Source: Acidimicrobiaceae bacterium | GTDB taxonomy: Bacteria > Actinomycetota > Acidimicrobiia > Acidimicrobiales > RAAP-2 | Direction: 5' to 3' | DNA: 64,000 nucleotides | NCBI GenBank assembly: GCA_027355725.1 | Contig: DAIEHI010000084.1 | Location: forward strand, 29,526 to 93,525 | Shown: positions 57,585 through 64,000 of the stretch, piece after piece | How the letters are laid out: each line of letters starts with the position of its first letter | How positions within the stretch are numbered: position 1 is the stretch's first letter | Position numbers and translations under genes: made by a program | The notes under the pieces: generated by a model | What the model saw: only the letters and a program-made list of their open reading frames with translations | Databases searched by the model: none | Told to the model about the DNA's origin: nothing

Positions 57585-60292
57585 ACACTCAGCCGCGCCG
57601 TCCGCGCTCGTCAGTGACGAGCGGTGATAGCGAGCGAGGCGAAGGCTCATCCCCAGACGAATTTGGTGATTTGGAGAGACCGTGGTCACTCGAAGTCTCT
57701 GAGGTCGCAACGTCACTCCACGTGGATCTCGAACGAGGGCTGGACGCACTCGAAGCCGAGCGCCGTCGCACTCAACTGAAATCGAACGAACTCGCCGTCA
57801 CCCATCACGGCTCGGCGTTGGTCCTCTTCGCTCGTCAGTTCGCCAACGCAATGGTGATCGTCCTTGTGGTGGCCGCCGTGGTGACGGCCTTGACGGGTGA
57901 GGTGGCCGACACCGTTGTGATCACTGCAATCGTGGTGCTCAATGGCGTCGTCGGGTTCGTTCAGGAGTATCGCGCTCAGCGTGCGCTCGAATCACTACGA
58001 CTGCTCGAAGGCGACCACATCACAGTACGTCGTGATGGCGTCGCGACGCTCATTGCGGTCAGTGACGTCGTACTCGGTGACGTGGTGCAGCTGGGTGCGG
58101 GTGATCTCGTTCCAGCGGACCTGCGCTTGAGCGAGACGCACAACCTACGAATCGCCCAGGCCGCCCTCACGGGCGAGTCCGAGTCAGCCCTCAAGTCGAG
58201 CGAGCGATTAGAGACCCGTGGCGTGCTGGCGATAGACGAGCAAAGCAACATGGCCTTCAAGGGAACAGCGGTGACGTTCGGACGCGGGACTGGTTTGGTG
58301 GTGGCGGTCGGAGGTGACACCGAACTGGGGCTGATCGCGGATCTGCTCGCGGTGCGAAGCGAGGTTGCCACGCCGCTGCAAGCGCGCCTGGGTACCCTAG
58401 CTCGCCAGATGGCTCTTGGCGCCATTGGCGTGTGCGCCATTGTCTTCGCGATAGGTCTGTTACGAGGCGAACGTCTGCGAGAGATGTTCATCACTTCGGT
58501 GAGCCTCGCGGTGGCGGCAATACCCGAAGGGCTACCGGCGGTGATCACGGTCGCCTTGGCGTTGGGTGCACGAAGGATGGCCGAGCGCCGAGTCCTTATT
58601 CGAAAGCTCGTTGCGGTTGAGACGCTCGGATCGGTTGACGTGATCTGCACCGACAAGACGGGAACGCTGACCCAGAACCGGATGCAGGTGGTGCGAGCCT
58701 GGACGCCCTGTGGTAAATACGAGGTCACGGGAGTCGGCTATTCCCCTGAGGGTGAGATCACTGGACTGGTTCAAATTGACGACGATCCCTTCATGGAGCG
58801 ATTGGCGAGCGTTGCCGCGCTGTGTAATGACGCGACGCTACGAGCGCCCCAACATTTCAATGATCCATGGGAAGTAGTCGGTGACCCGACCGAGGGTGCG
58901 CTGGTCGCCTTCGCGGCTAAGTGTGGGATCGACGCGAGCTCATTACGTGGCTCGCGACCACGTATCGAAGAACTACCCTTTGACGCCAACCGTCGACGAA
59001 TGACCACAGTGCACCGCAGTGGCGCGCAGTTGAACGTCTTGACCAAGGGTGCCTTTGAGTCGGTCATTTCGGCGCTCGCGGCCGGCGAGTGCGCCGCGGC
59101 CGCCCACGAGATCGTCGAGCGATGGACTATTGATGGCCTTCGGGTTCTGGCGTTAGCGGACCGCAGTGTCACGGCCAACACCGCTGCCCTCGAGGCAGAA
59201 CTGCATCTCGTTGGTCTGGTCGGCATGGCGGATCCACCTCGCTTCGAGGTGCCAGCGGCGCTCGTCGAGTGTCGTGATGCCGGCATCGACACTGTCATCA
59301 TCACTGGAGACAACTCGGCGACGGCTGCGGCGGTCGCGGGGTGGATCGGACTTGCGGTTGGCGAAGACGAGATCCTCTCGGGTGAGGAACTCTCGAGACT
59401 TGACGACGCCGAACTCGACGCAAGGGTACGCGGCGTCTTCATTTACGCTCGGGTCTCACCGATGGACAAGCTTCGCATCGTTGGCGCGTGGCAACGCCAG
59501 GGCGCGGTCGTGGCGATGACGGGTGACGGGGTCAATGATGCACCGGCGCTTCGACAAGCCGACATCGGCATCGCCATGGGCCTCAGTGGTACCGACGTGA
59601 GCAAAGAGGCCGCCGACATGGTGCTCGCCGATGACAACTTCGCCACGATAGTGAACGCAGTTGAGGAAGGCCGACGTATCTATGACAACATCCGGCGAGT
59701 GATCCGATACCTACTCAGCACGAATATTGGAGAGCTGTGGGTGATGTTCCTCGCACCACTCTTGGGACTGCCAATCCCGTTACTGGCCGTGCAGATTCTC
59801 TGGATGAACTTGGTGACCGACGGGTTGCCCGCGATTGCCCTCGGATTGGAGCCCCTTGAATCGACTGCGATGCGTCGCCGACCTCGACCGCGCTCGGAGT
59901 CGCTGTTTGCCCGGGGGTTGTGGCAGCACGTTGTCTGGGTGGGACTGTTCATGGCGGGTGTCGTGCTCACGTTGGAGGCGGCTGCGCGCGCGGCCGGATG
60001 GCCGTGGCAGACAATGGTGTTCACGACGTTGGCATTGCTGCAACTCGCCCATTCCCTCGCGGTACGTTCAGAGCGCGAAAGCTTCTTTCGTATGAGCGTC
60101 ACCACCAATCCGTGGTTGTACGTGAGCGTTGCCTTGACCCTGATGGTCCAATTGCTCGTGGTGTATTTTGCGCCACTTCAGAGGGTCTTTCACACGAGTT
60201 CACTCAGTGTGGCACAGATGGTCGTCGTTATTCTCGCCTCAGTCTCAATCCTGTTCGCCGTCGAACTGGAGAAGAAGTTCATTCGTCGATGA
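57581..60292 (+). CDS. P2-type cation-transporting ATPase (SERCA-like)
   Basis: A 903-residue P-type ATPase. Motifs are LTGESESALKSS, AAIPEGLPAVITVALALGARRMA (the PEGLP of P2A pumps), CTDKTGTLTQNRM, GDPTEGALV and MTGDGVNDAPALRQADIGIAMG. The C-terminal half has six more spans. PEGLP suggests calcium, though manganese or proton forms exist. The N-terminal 40 residues are charged and look disordered. It follows UPF0114 with a four-base overlap. It is clearly distinct from the MgtA pump at 48599. Confidence 0.9.
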   Translation: MNTQPRRPRSSVTSGDSERGEGSSPDEFGDLERPWSLEVSEVATSLHVDLERGLDALEAERRRTQLKSNELAVTHHGSALVLFARQFANAMVIVLVVAAVVTALTGEVADTVVITAIVVLNGVVGFVQEYRAQRALESLRLLEGDHITVRRDGVATLIAVSDVVLGDVVQLGAGDLVPADLRLSETHNLRIAQAALTGESESALKSSERLETRGVLAIDEQSNMAFKGTAVTFGRGTGLVVAVGGDTELGLIADLLAVRSEVATPLQARLGTLARQMALGAIGVCAIVFAIGLLRGERLREMFITSVSLAVAAIPEGLPAVITVALALGARRMAERRVLIRKLVAVETLGSVDVICTDKTGTLTQNRMQVVRAWTPCGKYEVTGVGYSPEGEITGLVQIDDDPFMERLASVAALCNDATLRAPQHFNDPWEVVGDPTEGALVAFAAKCGIDASSLRGSRPRIEELPFDANRRRMTTVHRSGAQLNVLTKGAFESVISALAAGECAAAAHEIVERWTIDGLRVLALADRSVTANTAALEAELHLVGLVGMADPPRFEVPAALVECRDAGIDTVIITGDNSATAAAVAGWIGLAVGEDEILSGEELSRLDDAELDARVRGVFIYARVSPMDKLRIVGAWQRQGAVVAMTGDGVNDAPALRQADIGIAMGLSGTDVSKEAADMVLADDNFATIVNAVEEGRRIYDNIRRVIRYLLSTNIGELWVMFLAPLLGLPIPLLAVQILWMNLVTDGLPAIALGLEPLESTAMRRRPRPRSESLFARGLWQHVVWVGLFMAGVVLTLEAAARAAGWPWQTMVFTTLALLQLAHSLAVRSERESFFRMSVTTNPWLYVSVALTLMVQLLVVYFAPLQRVFHTSSLSVAQMVVVILASVSILFAVELEKKFIRR

Positions 60293-60464
60293 AGCACCAG
60301 CGCTGGGTTTCGTCGAGTTGTGGCGTCTGGGAAGGACGTACTCACCACGTGCACCGCGCAGCGCCCGCTGACTGGTGCGATCGCTGGGTCAGGGCAGAGT
60401 GAGTGGCGGACGGGCGAAGAGTACGAAACTCGTGAATTGTGATGCTCGTCGATATGCTCGCCAT

Positions 60465-60992
60465 GTGCCACTCGCGCCCGTCATCGAGAGCGAACGACTG
60501 CTCCTTGTCCCGCTCATGGAAGAAACCGTTGAAGCACTCATCGACGGAGAACTCGAGGTCGCGGGGGATGTGCAGAGTCTTTCATTTTCAAGCGAATTCG
60601 TTGAAGTGCTCGGCCAAGGATTCCTCGAGGTCCATCTCAGGCGCATGCGCGAGCGCGGATCATTGAGCGGGTGGTTCTTGAGGGCAGTCGTACGCAAAGA
60701 CGACGCGATGATCATTGGCGACTGTGGTTTCCACGGACACCCTTTCGATGTGGGGCGCGCTGAGATTGGCTATCGGATCTTGCCCTCCTATCGAGATACT
60801 GGGTACGCGAGTGAGGTCGCGAGTGCTTTGGTCGGATGGGCTCGCGAGCAAGGTGAACCCAGCGTGTTCGCGACCGTCCAGGCCACGAATCGTGCGTCAC
60901 TTCGCGTTGTCGAGAAGGTTGGCTTTGCGCCGGTTGGCGATTTGCGCGTGGACGACACTCGAGAAGAGCTGGTGTTCAAGATCGACTGCTGA
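60465..60992 (+). CDS. GNAT acetyltransferase (RimJ/RimL-like)
   Basis: A 175-residue acetyltransferase. It opens IESERLLLVPL (RimJ/RimL style). The acetyl-CoA region appears as GYRILPSYRDTGYASEVASALVGWA and NRASLRVVEKVGF. I start at GTG 60465, since TATGCT at 60454 lies eleven bases upstream and could serve a leaderless transcript; GTG 60432 is an alternative. The 172-base gap before it has no recognised element. Confidence 0.8.
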   Translation: MPLAPVIESERLLLVPLMEETVEALIDGELEVAGDVQSLSFSSEFVEVLGQGFLEVHLRRMRERGSLSGWFLRAVVRKDDAMIIGDCGFHGHPFDVGRAEIGYRILPSYRDTGYASEVASALVGWAREQGEPSVFATVQATNRASLRVVEKVGFAPVGDLRVDDTREELVFKIDC

Positions 60993-61059
60993 CTCGGCGC
61001 GCGATGGTTTCGTGGGCCGGGTACGTCGCTGTCAACAATGCGTTCCCGTCAGGGAGAAG

Positions 61060-61086
61060 TTGCGTCCCTCCTTGAATTTATATAAT
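61060..61086 (+). promoter_or_regulatory. Candidate promoter of the sulfide:quinone oxidoreductase gene
   Basis: A perfect TATAAT stands at 61081-61086, with a weak TTGCGT 15 bases upstream. Two copies of TTGAATT flank it at 61072 and 61092, 20 bases apart, which could be a regulator half-site pair. Confidence 0.55.
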
Positions 61087-61128
61087 GTTGATTGAATTAG
61101 TCATGTATTGACGTTCTGAGGAGAAGTC

Positions 61129-62322
61129 ATGCACCACCGGATAGTCATCGTCGGCGCCGGAACGGCCGGCGTGAGCGTCGCTGCGCGCTTGCGCCGCGCG
61201 GGAGAGGACGACGTTGCCCTCATCGATCCCGCGCGCGACCACTTCTACCAACCCTTGTGGACCCTCGTCGGTGCGGGCATCACGAACATGCAACGCACAA
61301 AGCGTCCCCAGTCGAGCGTCGTGCCCAAGGGTGTGCGTTGGATCCAAGATGCGGTGAGCGAATTCGACCCTGAGGAACGAACACTTCGAACCGCATCGGG
61401 GGCGCTCGTCACCTACGACGCACTCATCGTGTGCCCCGGCATTGAACTGGCCTGGGACGTGGTCCCGGGATTGAGTGAAGCCATGCTGACCAACCACGCC
61501 GCTTCCAACTACGCAGCGCACCTTGCACCGAAGAACGCGGAACTCGTTCGTCGATTCCGCGGGGGTGACGCGCTCTTCGCGGCTCCCGCAACTCCGATCA
61601 AGTGCCCCGGCGCACCCCAGAAGGCAACGTACATGGCGAGCGACTTCTGGCAGCGCACCGGAGTGCTGAAGGGCATCAACGTCACCTTCGCGACCGGCGC
61701 CGGTGGGATCTTCGGCGTGCCAGAGTTCGCGCGGGTCCTCGAGGGAGTGGTCGAGCGTTACGGCATCAACACCCGATTCTCCAATGAACTGGTGCGGGTC
61801 GATCCCGACGCGCGCACGGCGACCTTTGAGGTGACGAATTCCTCCGGCAAAGTCACAGAGACCCTCGGCTACGACTTCTTGCACGTTGCGCCACCGCAGC
61901 GGGCACCCCAGTTCGTGCGCGAGAGCCCCCTTACGGGCGAGAATCCACTGGGTTGGATCCCGGTCGACCGACACCAACTGAACCACGTGCGATACCCCGA
62001 GATCTACTCGCTCGGTGACGTCTGTGACGCGCCGAACTCAAAGACCGGCGCGGCGATCCGTCGACAGGCGCCGGTAGTCGTCTCGAACGTACTCGCCATG
62101 CTTGGCGGACGAGAGCCCACGGCGCGCTACGACGGGTACGCGGCGTGCCCGTTCACGACCGCACGCGGCAAGATGCTGTTGGCGGAGTTCGATTACAGCC
62201 TGACACCTCATCCAACGATCCCGTTCATCAACACCCAGCGCGAGCGGTCGGACATGTGGTTACTCAAGCGATACGGGTTACCGGCGTACTACTGGAATGT
62301 GATGTTGCGTGGACTCGGTTGA
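61129..62322 (+). CDS. sqr: Sulfide:quinone oxidoreductase-like flavoprotein
   Basis: A 397-residue FAD-binding oxidoreductase that passes electrons from sulfide to quinone. The FAD site is IVGAGTAGVSVAARL. Cys159 in IKCPGAPQK and Cys299 in GDVCDAPNSKTGAA match the redox-active Cys pair of SQR type II (the Hmt2/SQRDL form), with the QAPVVVSNVLAM helix following. SD GAGGAG lies six bases before the ATG. Sulfide oxidation is likely on motifs but unproven. A PAS-AraC gene follows convergently. Confidence 0.85.
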   Translation: MHHRIVIVGAGTAGVSVAARLRRAGEDDVALIDPARDHFYQPLWTLVGAGITNMQRTKRPQSSVVPKGVRWIQDAVSEFDPEERTLRTASGALVTYDALIVCPGIELAWDVVPGLSEAMLTNHAASNYAAHLAPKNAELVRRFRGGDALFAAPATPIKCPGAPQKATYMASDFWQRTGVLKGINVTFATGAGGIFGVPEFARVLEGVVERYGINTRFSNELVRVDPDARTATFEVTNSSGKVTETLGYDFLHVAPPQRAPQFVRESPLTGENPLGWIPVDRHQLNHVRYPEIYSLGDVCDAPNSKTGAAIRRQAPVVVSNVLAMLGGREPTARYDGYAACPFTTARGKMLLAEFDYSLTPHPTIPFINTQRERSDMWLLKRYGLPAYYWNVMLRGLG

Positions 62323-62345
62323 AGAAGACGGCGTCGGGGTCGAAC

Positions 62346-63065
62346 TCAGTCGCGAGCTCGGACCTCACGAAGACTTCGCGGTGAGACGCCGAGGAACTCC
62401 TTGATGCGTCGGCTCATTGCCGCTTGATCAGTGAATCCACACTCCATGGCGATGTCGGCGAGCGAGCGCTCGCTGCGCACTACGCGATAGATGGCCTCCT
62501 CGACGCGCACGCGAACGATCAAGCGACTTGGCGCGAGTCCGACGAGGCGCTGCATGCGACGCTCCAGCATTGACGTCGACATTCCCGCGGCGTCGGCGAG
62601 GTCCGATGCGGTGATCTGCTCACGAAAGCGTTCGTGAGCGGTCGCGAGGGCGACCTCGAGTCCCCTCATCCCGGCGCGATCGGCCGGCGTCTGCTCATCG
62701 ACCGAGACTGCAGCGATGGCCACGGGTTCTCCCCTGGAATCGTGCAAGAGAGATTTGTTGGTGATGAACCAGCCGAGTGATCCGTCGGGGCGCGTGATCA
62801 GTTCGAGCTGGCGACGAACGGGATGACCGCTGGCCAGCACCGCAGCGTCCTGGGCAGCGTAGGAGATGGCGAGCTCGGGCGCGAAGAGGTCGCTCGCGGT
62901 CTTGCCAATGACCTCAGCAATGCTGGCAACCGAGGCCCGCTCGGCGAACGCTTCGTTGACAATGAGGTACCGACCCTGGAGGTCTTTCAACGAGAACATG
63001 ACCCGGGGTATCCCCTCAAAGACCGCGGCGAGTTCCATGGCTCCACGAGGCAGTTCCTCTGGCAT
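62346..63065 (-). CDS. PAS-AraC-type transcriptional regulator
   Basis: A 239-residue regulator. The N-terminal half is a PAS fold (IPRVMFSLKDLQGRYLIVNEAF, EVIGKTASDLFAPELA, GSLGWFITNKSLLHD), and the C-terminal half an AraC helix-turn-helix pair (TASDLADAAGMSTSMLERRMQR, SLADIAMECGFTDQAAMSRRIKEF). It is divergent from putA, so proline or energy status may be its concern, by inference. It is convergent with sqr. Confidence 0.88.
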   Translation of the reverse strand: MPEELPRGAMELAAVFEGIPRVMFSLKDLQGRYLIVNEAFAERASVASIAEVIGKTASDLFAPELAISYAAQDAAVLASGHPVRRQLELITRPDGSLGWFITNKSLLHDSRGEPVAIAAVSVDEQTPADRAGMRGLEVALATAHERFREQITASDLADAAGMSTSMLERRMQRLVGLAPSRLIVRVRVEEAIYRVVRSERSLADIAMECGFTDQAAMSRRIKEFLGVSPRSLREVRARD

Positions 63066-63126
63066 CGCTCTTCGCCCCCCTTTCGCGTCCTAGCACGCGT
63101 TACTTGAACCAATTCGACACGAAACT

Positions 63127-63136
63127 GTATCGATAC
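63127..63136. promoter_or_regulatory. Palindrome between PAS-AraC gene and putA
   Basis: GTATCGATAC is a perfect 10-bp palindrome lying 41-50 bases upstream of the putA GTG, with TTGAAC 17 bases further up. It may be an operator or part of the putA -10. Confidence 0.4.
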
Positions 63137-63176
63137 GCACAAGACAGGTCTAGCGCGAGTCAATCAGACTGCCTTC

Positions 63177-64000
63177 GTGAAAGCCAGTTACGAACCATCT
63201 CCGCTCACGCCATCGCAGCCAACGCTCGACGATGGCGTCCTAGCCGCGAAGGCGGTGACGCTCGCGGGCACGTTCATCCGCGACGCGCACGACGCTCGAA
63301 GCAAGCGTGAGCTTCGCCAAGCGAAGAGGATCAGTCGGCTCCTCCAACAGCCCGAGGGTCTCTCGTTCATGCTCTCGCTCACCGATGAGGTGCTCAGGAT
63401 TCGTGACCATCGCCGCGCGGCACGTCGACTCGCTGCGGTGGTCAGTCACACCACGAACTTTCACTTCCTCGGTCCCGTTGATCGATTCTTGCTCAAGTTC
63501 GGAACGATGCTCGGTGGTTTCGCGCCGGGCCTCGTGATGTCCATGGTGTCGGCGCGAGTGCGCAGGGAACTCTCAGGCTTCGTCATTTCAGCTGATGGCA
63601 AGGCTCTCTCTCGACACATTGCTCGACGACGACGTGAAGGTGTCACGGTCAACGTCAATCTGCTCGGTGAGGCGGTGCTCGGCGATGACGAGGCCCAGGC
63701 TCGTCTCGAAGCGGTGATTGCGCTGCTTCGTCGTCATGACATTGAGTACGTGTCGGTCAAAATCAGTTCGATCTGCGCCCAGATAAATCAGGTCGCCTTC
63801 GACGAGGAAGCGAATCGCATCGCAGAGAAACTGAGAACCCTCTATGACGCAGCGCTTGAATTCGACACGGCCAAGTTCGTCAATCTCGACATGGAGGAGT
63901 TCCGCGACCTCGAGCTCACGGTGGCCGTCTTTCAGCGCGTGTTGAGTGAGCAACGCTACCGGACACTGGAGGCTGGCATCGTCGTGCAGGCCTATCTTCC
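63177..64000 (+). CDS. putA: Proline utilisation protein PutA, N-terminal part (runs off window)
   Basis: The first 274 codons of a gene cut by the right end. It begins at GTG with KASYEPSPLTPSQ. The following SKRELRQAKRISRLLQQPEG, LSFMLSLTDEVLRIRDHRRAARRLA and FLGPVDRFLLKFGTMLGG are characteristic of the proline dehydrogenase domain of bifunctional PutA. SVKISSICAQIN and VNLDMEEFRDLELT belong to the barrel strands. Full enzymes also carry a glutamate-semialdehyde dehydrogenase domain, which would lie outside. It is divergent from the PAS-AraC regulator. Confidence 0.85.
   Translation, partial: MKASYEPSPLTPSQPTLDDGVLAAKAVTLAGTFIRDAHDARSKRELRQAKRISRLLQQPEGLSFMLSLTDEVLRIRDHRRAARRLAAVVSHTTNFHFLGPVDRFLLKFGTMLGGFAPGLVMSMVSARVRRELSGFVISADGKALSRHIARRRREGVTVNVNLLGEAVLGDDEAQARLEAVIALLRRHDIEYVSVKISSICAQINQVAFDEEANRIAEKLRTLYDAALEFDTAKFVNLDMEEFRDLELTVAVFQRVLSEQRYRTLEAGIVVQAYL

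Overview
This window is the replication-origin neighbourhood of a bacterial chromosome, very probably an actinomycete. The inference rests on gene content and order: parA-parB-cwlM-thioredoxin-thioredoxin reductase-murJ-DUF6049-pcnA and ino1-padR-DUF5318-rpsF-ssb-rpsR-rplI-dnaB are blocks familiar from Mycobacterium and relatives. Mixed ATG/GTG/TTG starts, moderately high GC and an inositol-phosphate synthase agree with this. The exact lineage (an Acidimicrobiia-like group is my guess) cannot be fixed by reading alone. No rRNA, tRNA, CRISPR array, transposon or prophage was recognised.

Layout. 1-5.5 kb: rsgA, an acetyltransferase, an ABC-F ATPase, a CoA-transferase and a DsbA-like protein. 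5.5-14.2 kb (minus strand): dnaA-dnaN-recF-dciA-gyrB-gyrA, the replication initiation, clamp, repair, helicase-loader and gyrase set. 14.3-17.5 kb (plus): rpmH-rnpA-yidD-yidC-jag-rsmG. 17.5-20 kb: five exact parS sites, some carried on a tandem repeat, then parA-parB. 20-28.6 kb: a CwlM-like protein, thioredoxin and its reductase, DegV, MurJ, a DUF6049 secreted protein, and divergent CCA-adding enzyme. 28.6-35 kb: ino1-padR, DUF5318-panB, rpsF-ssb-rpsR-rplI and dnaB. 35-45.6 kb: a GGDEF/EAL protein, SDR, rlmN, MFS exporter, 2-oxoacid dehydrogenase E1alpha/E1beta/E2, peroxiredoxin and a response regulator. 45.7-64 kb: accessory genes for the envelope, ion transport and redox (an eight-repeat secreted protein, MscS, two P-type ATPases, two more thioredoxin-fold proteins, PEBP, LLM oxidoreductase, aldo/keto reductase, SGNH hydrolase, sulfide:quinone oxidoreductase, PAS-AraC regulator), ending in a truncated putA.

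The core genes work together: DnaA opens the origin, DciA (near dnaA) is expected to load DnaB (encoded 20 kb away), DnaN clamps the polymerase, gyrase relieves supercoils, and ParA/ParB with parS segregates the origins. A redox theme (TrxA/TrxB, a second thioredoxin, two DsbA-like proteins, a BCP peroxiredoxin, SQR) recurs.

The most interesting non-coding signals are: the parS cluster expanded by a 110-bp tandem duplication; a perfect DnaA box overlapping a dnaA -10 hexamer, which also argues for a shorter DnaA; further DnaA boxes in the parB/cwlM gap and the dnaB leader; an internal ribosome-binding site inside jag; an S6:S18-type leader before rpsF; and an orphan CsoR/CstR-type operator between a thioredoxin gene and a PEBP gene.
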